The notes: generated by a model from the sequence alone, not told the origin. A stretch of 22,198 nt of DNA from CAVQZC01 sp963718315 (GCA_963718315.1 CAVQZC010000002.1:1-22198), one strand, 5' to 3'. Counted from the stretch's first letter, positions 1 to 8,327 are shown. Numbers and translations are program-made.

Positions 1-195
1 ATCGGCACCAGGCTGCTTCGGAGCCTGATCGAGGAGGCGCGGGGCCTGGATGTGCCCATCCGGCTCAGCGTCGACAAGGACAACCTCCGGGCGATCTCCC
101 TCTACCGGCGGCTCGGGTTCAGGATGGTGGCGGAGGACGAGATGCGGGTGCGTATGGAGTACCGCCCTCCAGCATCTCCCGTAGCCAGTCGTTGA
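1..195 (+). CDS. GNAT family N-acetyltransferase, C-terminal fragment
   Basis: The reading frame is open from base 1 and ends at TGA 193-195, giving about 64 residues. The start lies outside the window. The fragment carries the end of a GNAT fold: the piece SVDKDNLRAISLYRRLGF is the classic motif in which an Asn and a Tyr sit near acetyl-CoA, followed by a final strand (MRVRMEY). GNAT enzymes move an acetyl group from acetyl-CoA to an amine; the substrate cannot be told from this piece. The last 77 bases overlap, tail to tail, the end of the minus-strand sulfotransferase/hydroxylase gene. Family assignment is fairly safe; function is unknown. Confidence 0.8.
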   Translation: MGTRLLRSLIEEARGLDVPIRLSVDKDNLRAISLYRRLGFRMVAEDEMRVRMEYRPPASPVASR

Positions 196-1658
196 GCAGG
201 CAGTCGACGACCAGGTGCACTCGGTCGCCCGATCCGTCGTTCTCGACGCGGTGTGGCAGACTCAGCTCGAGATACCAGGCCTCGCGGGTACGTCCACGCG
301 CTCCCCGTCGAGGTAGAAGGCGACCTCGGGGTTGCTGGTGACCGGAACGTGGATCCAGGATCTCGCCGATGTCGTATCCGAGATCGATGTCCTGGTGCTC
401 GCGGATCCGCGCGTGCGGCCCCAGCCGCAGCAGACGCACGGCCTCCAGCGGGCACTGAACCGGCCCATCGCCTCGGCCATGCCGGGGAACCTGGCGACCA
501 GCTCGGTATCGGCGAACTCATCCTTGCGTGACGGGTCGGAGAAGAGCATCTTGGTCAGCCCGCCGACCGAACGCAGCGAGACACCGCTCCAGTCCCCCTC
601 GTAGTAGGCGGCGTTGAAGTGCGGCACCCACTCGTCCGCGCTCAGCCCGGCGACCTCGGCTGCCAGCCGGTCGGCGTCGAACTCGAGCGGCAGCCTGATC
701 GCAGTCACCCGAGCGCTCTCCAGCTGGTCGAAAAGGGGCTCGGCCCACTGCGTGGCGGCGCGCACCACTGCCGGAGACGGCGGCGGCGAGTGGCCGGCGT
801 CGTACGGCAGCGCCGGGTTCTTGGCGTCTCGGGTGGCAACGCCCTGCACCGCGTCGCGCTCGCAGCTCTCCAGCTCGAGTGAGAACAGCGGTGCAATCGC
901 GTCCAGCATGGCGGCCGGGAGCGTACGGTAGTTCGCCAACAGGGATCGGCCGGGATCCCGCGCCCGCACCTCCAGTGCGGCGGAGAGGATCGCCGCCACG
1001 ACCCTGGCGCAGTAGTCCTCCGGCGGCAGATTCACGGCCTCCGCCCCCAGGCCGAACAGCTCGAGGGGCAACACGCCGGGGATCATCTGCGCGCCGCGCC
1101 GGCGCAGCTGGGAGGCGATGATCTCCGCCGGCTCCCGGTAGAGAAAGACCCATGGCGTGTCCGGGAACGCCCGCCGGATCAGCGGCAGATCGACCGTCGA
1201 CCAGCTGTCGAACTTGTAGAACGACCTCGATCCGGGTCGCGACAGCGCAAGGACGATGGTGCGCACCCATGAGGCGAGCTGGTCCTGGGAGACGTTCGGG
1301 GCCGCGTACCGCATCCGCAGCACGGTGTCGACCGGCGGCGGCTCCGAGAGCACGTGGGCATCCGGCAGCGCGGCCAGCATCTGCGAGACCAGCGTCGACC
1401 CGCAGCGCGACGCGGTGGAACACGTACCGGCGGGCTGGGTACCCCGGCGTCGGCGACCAGTCGCTCGGCGTCTGCGATGGGAGTGGTCTGGCGAAACAGC
1501 AGCGGAAACGGCCGGCGGAGGCAGTGCTCGATCGTCTGGTCGAAGAACGGGTCGGAGAACCGCGTCTCTGCCGTGTAGCACCACTCCACCGTCGGCGTTT
1601 CCTGGCTGAGCGACACCCGGATCGGCGTCCAGGAGGCAAGGTCGGGAGTGCCGGTCAT
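119..1658 (-). CDS. Sulfotransferase-like / aspartyl-asparaginyl beta-hydroxylase fusion (frame-broken)
   Basis: The ATG at 1658 overlaps the stop of the upstream Nif11-like gene (ATGA). The protein signal runs about 510 residues but changes frame near 1425, 1412, 455, 362 and 280. The N-terminal part has the nucleotide-binding loop of PAPS-type sulfotransferases (SRCGSTLVSQML). It is followed by features typical of that fold, including FPDTPWVFLYREP. From about base 730 down the protein matches the aspartyl/asparaginyl beta-hydroxylase family: WVPHFNAAYYEGDWSGV, then REHQDIDLGY with the first iron-binding His, HVPVTSNPEVAFYLDGERV, and LPHRVENDGSGDRVHLV with the second iron His and the 2-oxoglutarate-binding Arg. 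Family knowledge: Fe(II)/2-oxoglutarate oxygenases that hydroxylate Asp/Asn or lipid chains. All catalytic residues survive across the frame breaks, which favours sequencing indels over decay. The substrate is unknown; the coupled Nif11-like peptide is a candidate partner. Confidence 0.7.
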
Positions 1659-1864
1659 GGGATCCAGCGCTCGAGCCAGGCCCGGCGCGCGGCCTGCCGC
1701 GCCTGGTCGATGTCGCTGGGCTCGACCACCAGGCCGCGCCCGAGCGCCTCGCGGGCGACGACGCTGGTGAACTCTGCCCAGTCCTCGATGTCGCGCAGCT
1801 CGCGCTGCAGATCCGGGCTGTCCATGACGCGCCCCCGAAACCGTTCGAAGTCCTCTGCCGGCAT
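1655..1864 (-). CDS. Nif11-like small protein (69 aa)
   Basis: This intact small gene starts at ATG 1864. The sequence looks like a Nif11 domain: MPAEDFERFRGRV, SPDLQRELRDIEDWAEF, then a VAREAL helix and PSDIDQA. Nif11 domains are known as leader regions of ribosomal peptide precursors and as small stand-alone proteins. Here the domain fills nearly the whole protein. It ends in an aromatic, basic helix (ARRAWLERWIP) with no Gly-Gly type cleavage site and no evident core peptide, so it may be an adaptor or substrate carrier and not a classical precursor. Its TGA stop overlaps the ATG of the downstream sulfotransferase/hydroxylase, which implies co-translation. A purine-rich stretch lies upstream on the minus strand around 1876-1882. 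The assignment rests on pattern recognition, not on a profile search. Confidence 0.65.
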   Translation of the reverse strand: MPAEDFERFRGRVMDSPDLQRELRDIEDWAEFTSVVAREALGRGLVVEPSDIDQARQAARRAWLERWIP

Positions 1865-2012
1865 CCCACCATCATCTCCGCCTCGTGGGCGGTTGTCGAG
1901 GACCCTCAGGGTCTGGCGTCCACCTGACCACGTTTGCGATCTGCGCAGTATGAGTCGCAGTCCTCGATCACGGACATTGCCACAGTGGGAGGCGTTTGAC
2001 TCTGGGCCGGGG

Positions 2013-2020
2013 TAGGAGGT
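2013..2020 (+). promoter_or_regulatory. Ribosome binding site for the LCP-like gene
   Basis: TAGGAGGT lies 7 bases before the GTG at 2028 and decides that start. The 163 bases between the divergent starts at 1864 and 2028 must hold both promoters, but no convincing -35/-10 pair was found. Confidence 0.7.
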
Positions 2021-2027
2021 CGGCGGC

Positions 2028-3146
2028 GTGTTTGGATCAAGAAACCCTGCGCTCGTGCGTGGGGTCCAGGTCGGTACTCTGGTGCTGATCCTGCTGTTGA
2101 GCGTGGCTGCAGTGGGGGCGGCGCTGACCGCCTACGAGCTCCGTGGGGTCTCCGACGACGTCCAGCAGGCGCAGTCGCACCTACCGCAGACGATAGGCAG
2201 CCGGCTTCCCTCCAGTGGCGGGATGCTAGACAGCAATCAGGTGACGCTGGTCAGCTACGCCTCGGGCATCGCCAAGGGGACGGCTGTGCTGTTCGCGACG
2301 GCGCCCAGCCACAGGTTCAGCAGCATCCTGTCGGTGTCGCCGGGGGTGCGAGTCGGCTCGGCGTCGCATCTCGAACGTCTGAAGCGGAGACGCTGCCTCC
2401 GGAATCCGAGCCGCTGCCTCAATCCACGGTTCCGCTCAGTGAAAGGAACTCGGCTGCAAAGCATGACGGTGACGCAGACCATCTCGGCGCTTCGAAGCGC
2501 CGGAATCCCGGTCACCCACGTGGCTCTGATCGAGGCCAAGAGCGTCGGCCCGCTGGTCGAGGCCGTCGGCGGCATCACCGTCGTCAACAGGACGGCGTTC
2601 ACCACGACATCGGCCGACGGCCAGCCGGTGCACTTCGCACAAGGGACGCTGCGGCTGGACGGGTCCCGCGCTGCCGCATACGTCCACGCTTCGACCACCC
2701 GGGACTCCCTCGACCCGGCCGAGAACGCCGCCCTGGTCGGAATCGTGCACGCGGTTCTCGCGCCCTCGGGGTCAGCCAACTCGCAGCGACCGGCAAGGCG
2801 TTCGCACGGCGACGGCCACTGACCTGACCACCGCCGACGTGCTCGGCCTGGTGGAGATGAGAGCCGCGGCGGCGACCTGGTGCAGTGCCGGCTGACCGGC
2901 CCCGGTAACCTCGCCGATCCACGCTTGCAGTCGGTGGTCGACCAGGCGCTCGGCCGCGTGGCCACCACCGGCCCCGCGTGTCAGAGCCGAACACTGCCGG
3001 CGGCCACCGTCGTCCCCCCTGTCCTGCTCGTCAAGGCCGCCCAGCATTACGGATGGCAGCTGTTCGTCGGTATCGCGGTCGTGCTGTCGGCCCTTGCGAT
3101 CGTCCTCGCAGCGATCCTCAGAGCACACTGGGGAACGGCGGACTAA
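2028..3146 (+). CDS. Divergent LCP (LytR-CpsA-Psr)-like membrane protein, frame-broken
   Basis: The GTG start follows a strong ribosome site. An N-terminal membrane helix (about residues 11-37) is followed by an extracellular domain. The second half of that domain resembles LCP proteins: GIPVTHVALIEAKSVGPLVEAVGGITV, then a loop, then GTLRLDGSRAAAYVH. LCP enzymes transfer glycopolymers to peptidoglycan. The usual catalytic Arg/Asp signature (as in SIPRD) is missing, and the YVRxR and DxxRxxRQ positions read YVHAS and DPAENAALV, so catalysis is doubtful. The frame changes near 2775-2800 and again near 2850-2870. The tail ends with a second membrane helix (LFVGIAVVLSALAIVLAAIL), unusual for LCP proteins. 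Neighbouring cell-wall genes support an envelope role. Confidence 0.55.
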
Positions 3147-3152
3147 GAGGGG

Positions 3153-3544
3153 TCAGGTGGCCTCCCAGCTCGCCAGTCGCGTTTGCCAGCGGTGAAGCAT
3201 GCGGGTGAGCAGGCGGGTCGACTTCATCCGAAACTCCGGATACTTGTCAGTCAGATGACGGTGATGGACGTAGCCGACCTGGAGCGCGGCGTACCTGAGC
3301 GACGCGATCCGCCTGCGTAGCGTGACTTTCAGGTGCCAGCGATGAGCCTTCCGTTGCTCCGACTGGCGGGCATGCGACACCTTGGTGGGAGTGCCGCCGG
3401 AGGATGACGTACTCGAGGGCTGCTTGCCGGAACCTTGCTTGCGGGAGGAGCTCTGGTGGTGCCGGGGACCAGTGGTGGCAGCGGTGTCTAGCAGCCGGCC
3501 GCCACGACGACCAGCGCCAACCATACGGCTATGAGTGCACGCAC
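3153..3544 (-). CDS. Small lipoprotein of unknown function, frame-broken after the lipobox
   Basis: A GTG at 3544, 5 bases after GGGAGG (3550-3555), begins a clean lipoprotein signal: VRALIAVWLALVVVAAGC. Right after the lipobox Cys (3491-3493) the frame meets TAG (3488-3490). One frame over, the sequence stays open to 3153 and encodes a Ser/Gly-rich linker (SSSRKQGSGKQPSSTSSSGG) and then a basic, helix-forming domain of about 70 residues rich in His, Arg and Trp (KVTLRRRIASLRYAALQVGY and onward). A lipid-anchored protein with a flexible spacer and a cationic head is the natural reading if one base is restored. The function is not recognised. The gene is convergent with the LCP-like gene, 6 bases from its stop. 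Confidence 0.5.
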
Positions 3545-3630
3545 GACTGCCTCCCGATCGACGCGTCATCGGGCTACCCGCCGGACCGGGAGCCCGGCAC
3601 TGGTAGTTATAGCGCCGACTGGTGTCAGCG

Positions 3631-4650
3631 TCATGGCCGCCCCGAGCCAATCGGCTGTCCGGCGATGCGGCCGACCAGTGCGGCGGCGGCCATCAGTCCG
3701 GCCCCAATCTGGTCGTCGCCGGACTGGCCCAGCACCACCCCGGTGATCATCGTCCATCTGCCGTCGATCCGGCGAATAGCTCGGAAGGCAAAGCAACCGC
3801 CGGCGGCGTCGTCCGAGCCGGTCTTGACGCCGACGAACCCGTCGTGGCCGAGCAATATGTCGGTGTTGTGCACGGTGCCGGCGACGGGCAGCGTCGCGCT
3901 CGGCGTGGCGACGATCTCTGCGAACACCGGCAGGCGCATGGCCCGATCGACGATCCGAACCTGATCGGCGGCAGTCGACACCGTGTCGTCGCCGTAGCCA
4001 CTCGGGTCGGTGTAGCGGGTCTGCGTCATGCCCAGCGACCGCGCGGTGCCGTTCATCCGGGCAACGAACCCGGCAGTGGAGCCGGCGTCCCATCGCGCCA
4101 GGACGGCGGCAATGTTGTTCGCCGACGGCAGCAGCAGCGCCTCCAGGGCCTGCCGTTCGGTCAACTCCTCTCCGTCGACGATGGGCACGACCGATTCCTG
4201 CCGTCCACTCCGGCTGTCGGTGTCGGCGACGTCGGCGGCGGTGAGCGTGATCGTCGGGCCGTCCTCGCCAGGCCCGAGAGGATGGTCACGAAGGACGACA
4301 TAGGCGGTCATCACCTTCGCGACGCTCGCGATCGGAGCCGGGTGCTGGTTCGGGCCGGCCTGGATCTGCGACCGTCCTGTTTGGAGGAACGCGGCCTGGC
4401 CATCCGCCGGCCACACGGTGCCGGGCAGGGCGTGGCGACGTGCGGGCGAAATCGCACCGCGCGCTTTGCCCACCGCTGCACGGTGCTGAGCGCCGAGCAC
4501 GCCGGTGAGCGGTGATGCCGCCCGGGGAGTCAAGAACGACGGCGGCCGGTAGCCCAGGGCGACGATCGCCGCGATGGCGGCGAGCAGGCCGAGGAGGATG
4601 ATCCTGGGAGTCCGCCGAGTGGCTGTTCGTGCTGGTCTGTGATGAGTCAT
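3631..4650 (-). CDS. Secreted D-alanyl-D-alanine carboxypeptidase (peptidase S11)
   Basis: The intact gene encodes 339 residues from ATG 4650. Longer upstream starts are rejected because they would run through the divergent response regulator. A membrane or signal helix spans about residues 16-34. The three penicillin-binding motifs are present and correctly spaced: SVAK (Ser109, Lys112), SAN (Ser176-Asn178) and KTG (276-278). These enzymes trim the terminal D-Ala from peptidoglycan stem peptides outside the membrane and so limit cross-linking. No PBP5-type C-terminal domain is visible; the protein ends about 60 residues after KTG. Only 86 bases separate it from the divergent two-component system, which may regulate it. 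Confidence 0.88.
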   Translation of the reverse strand: MTHHRPARTATRRTPRIILLGLLAAIAAIVALGYRPPSFLTPRAASPLTGVLGAQHRAAVGKARGAISPARRHALPGTVWPADGQAAFLQTGRSQIQAGPNQHPAPIASVAKVMTAYVVLRDHPLGPGEDGPTITLTAADVADTDSRSGRQESVVPIVDGEELTERQALEALLLPSANNIAAVLARWDAGSTAGFVARMNGTARSLGMTQTRYTDPSGYGDDTVSTAADQVRIVDRAMRLPVFAEIVATPSATLPVAGTVHNTDILLGHDGFVGVKTGSDDAAGGCFAFRAIRRIDGRWTMITGVVLGQSGDDQIGAGLMAAAALVGRIAGQPIGSGRP

Positions 4651-4736
4651 GCCTCGATTCAAGGCAGAGCGGTGTTGCCAGCACGTTTCCGGTTTTGCAT
4701 ATGCCGACGAAATGCGGCAGCTCCTATCATCGGAGC

Positions 4737-5414
4737 ATGCGCGTGTTGGTCGTTGAAGACGAGCCCTACATGGCGGAGGCCATCCGCGACGGCCTGCGTC
4801 TAGAAGCGATCGCGGCGGACATCGCAGGGGACGGCGACTCCGCACTGGAGCTGCTGACGTGCAACGCCTACGACATCGCCGTCCTCGACCGGGACATTCC
4901 CGGGCCGAACGGCGACGAGATCGCCGAACGCATCGTCGCGTCTGGCAGCGGTATGCCGATCCTTATGCTCACCGCGGCCGACCGTCTCGACGACAAGGCC
5001 ACCGGGTTCGAGCTCGGCGCCGACGACTACCTCACCAAGCCGTTCGAACTCCGGGAACTCGTGCTCCGGCTGAGAGCGCTCGACCGCAGGCGGGCCTACA
5101 ACAGGCCGCCCGTGCTGGAGGTTGCAGGTCTACGGCTGGATCCGTTTCGCCGGGAGGTCTACCGCGACGGCCGCTACGTCGCGCTGACCAGGAAGCAGTT
5201 CGCCGTGCTCGAAGTCCTGGTCGCCGCCGAAGGCGGTGTCGTCAGCGCCGAGGAGCTGCTGGCGCGGGCGTGGGACGAGAACGCAGACCCCTTCACGAAC
5301 GCCGTCCGGATCACGGTCTCGGCACTCCGCAAACGCCTCGGCGAGCCGTGGATCATCGCCACCGTCGCCGGCGTCGGCTACCGGATCGACACTCCGGGAG
5401 GCGACCGTGGGTAG
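4737..5414 (+). CDS. OmpR/PhoB-family DNA-binding response regulator
   Basis: The gene encodes 225 residues from ATG 4737, preceded by a CGGAG ribosome site (4731-4735). The receiver domain (about 1-115) has the acidic pair EDE (7-9), phospho-acceptor Asp51 (VLDRDIPG), Thr79 and Lys101 (LTKPF). A winged-helix domain follows (about 125-222) with the usual VALTRKQFAVLEVL and VRITVSALRKRLG segments and the YRI hairpin end. It activates or represses promoters after phosphorylation by the kinase encoded next, whose GTG start overlaps this stop by 8 bases. It is divergent from the D-Ala-D-Ala carboxypeptidase, an obvious candidate target, but the target is inferred and not shown. Confidence 0.93.
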   Translation: MRVLVVEDEPYMAEAIRDGLRLEAIAADIAGDGDSALELLTCNAYDIAVLDRDIPGPNGDEIAERIVASGSGMPILMLTAADRLDDKATGFELGADDYLTKPFELRELVLRLRALDRRRAYNRPPVLEVAGLRLDPFRREVYRDGRYVALTRKQFAVLEVLVAAEGGVVSAEELLARAWDENADPFTNAVRITVSALRKRLGEPWIIATVAGVGYRIDTPGGDRG

Positions 5415-6549
5415 AGCCCCGGGTCTGAGCGTTCGGCTGAAACTCACCCTCAGCTACGCCGGCTTCCTGATGCTCACCGGTGCCGTGCTGCTCGCCGCTG
5501 GGTACTTCTCCCTTTCGCGTGGCGTGCACCCCGGCGTGGTCTTCATGGTGCGCAGCCACGCCGACCTCTGGCGCGATTTCGCTCCTATCGCCGGGGCGGT
5601 AATGGCGTTCCTGCTGGTGTTCGGCCTGGTCGGAGGGTGGCTTCTCGCGGGCCGCATGCTCGCTCCCCTGACCCGCATCACGGACGCCACCCGCGTGGCG
5701 GCAGACGGTTCGCTCTCCCACCGGATCGCGTTGGAGGGCCGTCAGGACGAGTTCCGTGAGCTCGCCGACAGCTTCGACACCATGCTCGCGCGGCTCGAAG
5801 CGCACGTCGCCGAACAGCAGAGATTCGCCGCCAACGCATCCCACGAGCTGCGTACCCCGCTGGCGATCACGCAGACACTGCTCGACGTCGCCCGCACCGA
5901 TCCGAACCGCGACATCGGCGAGCTAATCGACCGCCTCCGAGCCGTCAACAGCCGAGCGATTGACCTGACCGGAGCGTTGCTCGTGCTCAGCCGCGCCGAC
6001 CAGCGCTCGTTCACCCGAGAACACGTCGACCTGTCTCTGATTGCGGAGGAGGCCACCGAGGCGCTTCTCCCGCTCGCAGAGCGACGCAGCCTGACCATCG
6101 AAACCTCCGGCGACGCGACACCGACCGTCGGCTCACAGGCGCTCCTGCTGCAGCTGAGCACGAACCTCCTGCACAACGCGATCGTCCACAACCTGCCGGA
6201 ACAGGGCACCGTCTGGATCACGACCAGCGTCGACTCACACCGCGTTTCGCTGACCGTCGAGAACACCGGCGAGACGCTCGACCCGCAGGTCATCTCCAGG
6301 TTCGCGGAGCCCTTCCTTCGTGGCACCGAACGCGTACGCACAGATCACGCAGGCGTCGGCCTCGGCCTGGCGATCGTCAAGAGCATCACCCAGGCACACG
6401 ACGGAACCCTCGCCATGACCCCCCGGGCCGCCGGCGGGCTGCGCGTGACGGTGCAGCTGCCCGCTGCCGAACCGCCCGTCGGAGAGACCGGTTCCGCTCC
6501 ACGTACTCTGATGACGGGCAGGGTCGAGGCGCCCGTCCCGCACCCCTAG
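5407..6549 (+). CDS. HAMP-domain sensor histidine kinase
   Basis: The gene encodes 380 residues. The GTG at 5407 is chosen because it overlaps the regulator stop and leads directly into the first membrane helix; longer open frame upstream only shadows the regulator. Helix 1 (about 14-36) and helix 2 (about 60-82) enclose a short outside loop of about 24 residues, too small for a classic sensor domain, so it may sense the membrane or a partner protein. HAMP covers about 83-136. The H-box is ASHELRTPLA with His146. The ATP domain has an N-box (NLLHNAIVHN), ENTGE, and the glycine loop GVGLGLAIVKS. The gene ends at TAG, sharing CTAG with the convergent gene. Confidence 0.93.
   Translation: MGRAPGLSVRLKLTLSYAGFLMLTGAVLLAAGYFSLSRGVHPGVVFMVRSHADLWRDFAPIAGAVMAFLLVFGLVGGWLLAGRMLAPLTRITDATRVAADGSLSHRIALEGRQDEFRELADSFDTMLARLEAHVAEQQRFAANASHELRTPLAITQTLLDVARTDPNRDIGELIDRLRAVNSRAIDLTGALLVLSRADQRSFTREHVDLSLIAEEATEALLPLAERRSLTIETSGDATPTVGSQALLLQLSTNLLHNAIVHNLPEQGTVWITTSVDSHRVSLTVENTGETLDPQVISRFAEPFLRGTERVRTDHAGVGLGLAIVKSITQAHDGTLAMTPRAAGGLRVTVQLPAAEPPVGETGSAPRTLMTGRVEAPVPHP
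6546..6549. other. CTAG shared by two convergent stop codons
   Basis: The palindrome CTAG supplies TAG to the plus-strand kinase (6547-6549) and TAG to the minus-strand membrane protein (6548-6546). The two genes therefore have no intergenic space and no room for a conventional terminator between them. Confidence 0.85.
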
Positions 6550-7409
6550 CTCTTGGGACGTCCGCCACGGTCGCGGAAGCTCGAGCGCAACTCGGCTTCG
6601 GTGTACGGCCCCACGGGCCGCCCGTCGACCGCGTAGCGGAACACCGCCAGGCGAAAGGCCTGCGACGCGGCGCTCGCGACAACCGCGGTGGCCAGAGCCA
6701 CCGTCAACGCAACAACCATCAAGCCGTCCCCCGCCAGCGGCGCCGTGGCATGCAGCACCCAGCCGGTCGCGCCGAGCACGGCGGCAGCGACCATGACGAT
6801 GCCCGAGACGCTGCCAATCACGAACTCCCCGGCCACGCTCTCTCCCCACCGGCTGCGGATCACCGATGCAGAGCGGCGGGCGGCAGCGACCGCCCCCGCA
6901 TCCTCGACCGCCAGTGCTGGAAGCACGAAGAACGTAGCCAGCGCCCACGCGGCGCCGAGCAGCCACGCCACAGCTCTTCCCACGAACCCGCCGGCGCCGG
7001 GGATCTGTTCGATCGCGCGAATCGCGATGCCGACCAGCGTAGACACCAACGCCCAGGCCGCGATCGCCGGCAACCGCTCAAGCGCCCCACGCAGTGCCGC
7101 GCCGACGCTCACGTCACGGCCGTCGAACGCCGCGTCAGCCATCAGCACGAAGCCGACCCCGAAGAAGGTCGAAAGGAAAATCGTCGGATACGCCAGCACC
7201 GCCGAGTCGACGAACATCTGCCAGCGGGAGTGATGGTCGATAGCGTCCAGCGCCCACGGTCCCAGCAACGCGACCGACGCAACGCCGACCGAGAACATCG
7301 AGAGCAACGGCAGCACGATCAGCTGCGGACGCCGACCAATCAGCCGAAGGCTGCGGCCGGTCAGGCTGACTCCGCGTCCTATTCGACCTCCCACCTGGCA
7401 AGCGTACAT
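6546..7409 (-). CDS. DUF6159-like multi-pass membrane protein
   Basis: The intact gene encodes 287 residues with ATG at 7409. It has about six hydrophobic helices: SMFSVGVASVALLG, a YPTIFLSTFFGVGFVLM segment, AAWALVSTLVGIAI, AAWALATFFVLPALAV, and two in the last third. The N-terminal GRGVSLTGRSLRLIGRRPQLIVLP pattern and the VLPALAVEDAGAVAAARRS segment match what I know of the DUF6159 family, which has no assigned biochemical role. The cytosolic tail ends in a charged stretch (RSSFRDRGGRPKS). It is convergent with the sensor kinase and shares four bases with it. Confidence 0.75.
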   Translation of the reverse strand: MYACQVGGRIGRGVSLTGRSLRLIGRRPQLIVLPLLSMFSVGVASVALLGPWALDAIDHHSRWQMFVDSAVLAYPTIFLSTFFGVGFVLMADAAFDGRDVSVGAALRGALERLPAIAAWALVSTLVGIAIRAIEQIPGAGGFVGRAVAWLLGAAWALATFFVLPALAVEDAGAVAAARRSASVIRSRWGESVAGEFVIGSVSGIVMVAAAVLGATGWVLHATAPLAGDGLMVVALTVALATAVVASAASQAFRLAVFRYAVDGRPVGPYTEAELRSSFRDRGGRPKS

Positions 7410-7598
7410 GGCGCCGCCAGGGGACGCGAGCAGGGTTTTGGCAGCGGGGGGGCGGCTGGGGCTATCGGTCCGCTGTTAGCAACTTGAGGGCGCCGGGTGT
7501 CGCGGCGATTCGTGGTGGAGCAGGCGCGGCGCCTGGCGGACGTCCCGGCGTACCTTCGGGTCTAGCCGCCGGCCGCCCGGCGCCGTACGCTTGCGCGG

Positions 7599-8327
7599 TT
7601 GCCGGCAGACACTTCTACCTCTCCTCCCCGCCCCGGCCGGCGCCGCCGGCGCCTCATACTGGCAGCGATCGCCAGCTGTATCGTTCTGCTCGCATACGGG
7701 GCGTGGTGGCTGGGATCGGAGCGGGCACTCAGCTACACCGGCACCGGCGGCCTCGTCCCAGACGGCCTGTCGCTGCTAAAGCCGCTTGACGCATCCGACT
7801 ACTTCCCGGCCTCCGACGCGCCTCCAAGCTACGGCTGGCATCGCGGCGGGGAGGTGTTTGCAAGCTTCGTGTTCCACAACTCGCTGAGCGTGCCGGTGAC
7901 GATCACCGGCGTCGACCATCCGCCTCCCGACGAGACGTGGCTGTTGGCCGGCCCAGAGTTGCGCCGGCCCCGGCCGGGTGTCACTCTGGCCAGCGCGCCC
8001 GGCCAGACAAGGCCGGCGGGAAGCGTTCACGTCGGCGCCGGCCAGGACGTCGAGCTTGACCTGCTGTGGCGCGCCGTCGATGCCTGCACGTCCGGCCAGG
8101 TGGTGGCCGGGTCCCCCGGCGGCTCATGGACGGGCGTGCAGTCGATCCGCATCCGCTACCAGGTGCTGCCGTTCATCACCCATACCCAGACGGTCTCGAT
8201 CGCCTCGCCGGTCAGTCAGCCCGAGGACGGCTTGCCCGGCGAGGCGTTCGACGTCGCTGCTCCGGTCAAGCGCCAGTGCCCGGCCGGCTATCCCCACCCG
8301 GTCAACACCGCCCAGCGGGTGGGCTAG
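7599..8327 (+). CDS. Membrane-anchored hypothetical protein (242 aa)
   Basis: The frame is intact from a TTG at 7599 to TAG. A Pro/Arg-rich start is followed by one strong membrane helix (RLILAAIASCIVLLAYGAWWL, about residues 18-38) and an extracytoplasmic domain of about 200 residues. That domain has beta-type patterns (FASFVFHNSLSVPVTITGV, SIRIRYQVLPF) and a pair of Cys residues (ACTSGQ and RQCPAGY) that could form a disulfide. No family is recognised. The start is uncertain because no good ribosome site precedes the TTG. The 189 bases upstream (7410-7598) show no gene or hairpin I can support. Confidence 0.65.
   Translation: MPADTSTSPPRPGRRRRRLILAAIASCIVLLAYGAWWLGSERALSYTGTGGLVPDGLSLLKPLDASDYFPASDAPPSYGWHRGGEVFASFVFHNSLSVPVTITGVDHPPPDETWLLAGPELRRPRPGVTLASAPGQTRPAGSVHVGAGQDVELDLLWRAVDACTSGQVVAGSPGGSWTGVQSIRIRYQVLPFITHTQTVSIASPVSQPEDGLPGEAFDVAAPVKRQCPAGYPHPVNTAQRVG

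Noticed and set aside
1152..2015. Plus-strand open frame of 287 codons
   Set aside because: It lies opposite the sulfotransferase/hydroxylase and Nif11-like genes, has Arg/Ser/Pro-rich antisense composition and shows no domain.
3622..4515. Plus-strand open frame of 297 codons
   Set aside because: It is antisense to the carboxypeptidase gene, whose three catalytic motifs are intact on the minus strand.
4629..4736. Upstream extension of the response regulator start
   Set aside because: The ATG at 4737 has a ribosome site and begins exactly at the receiver fold; the extension overlaps the divergent carboxypeptidase start.
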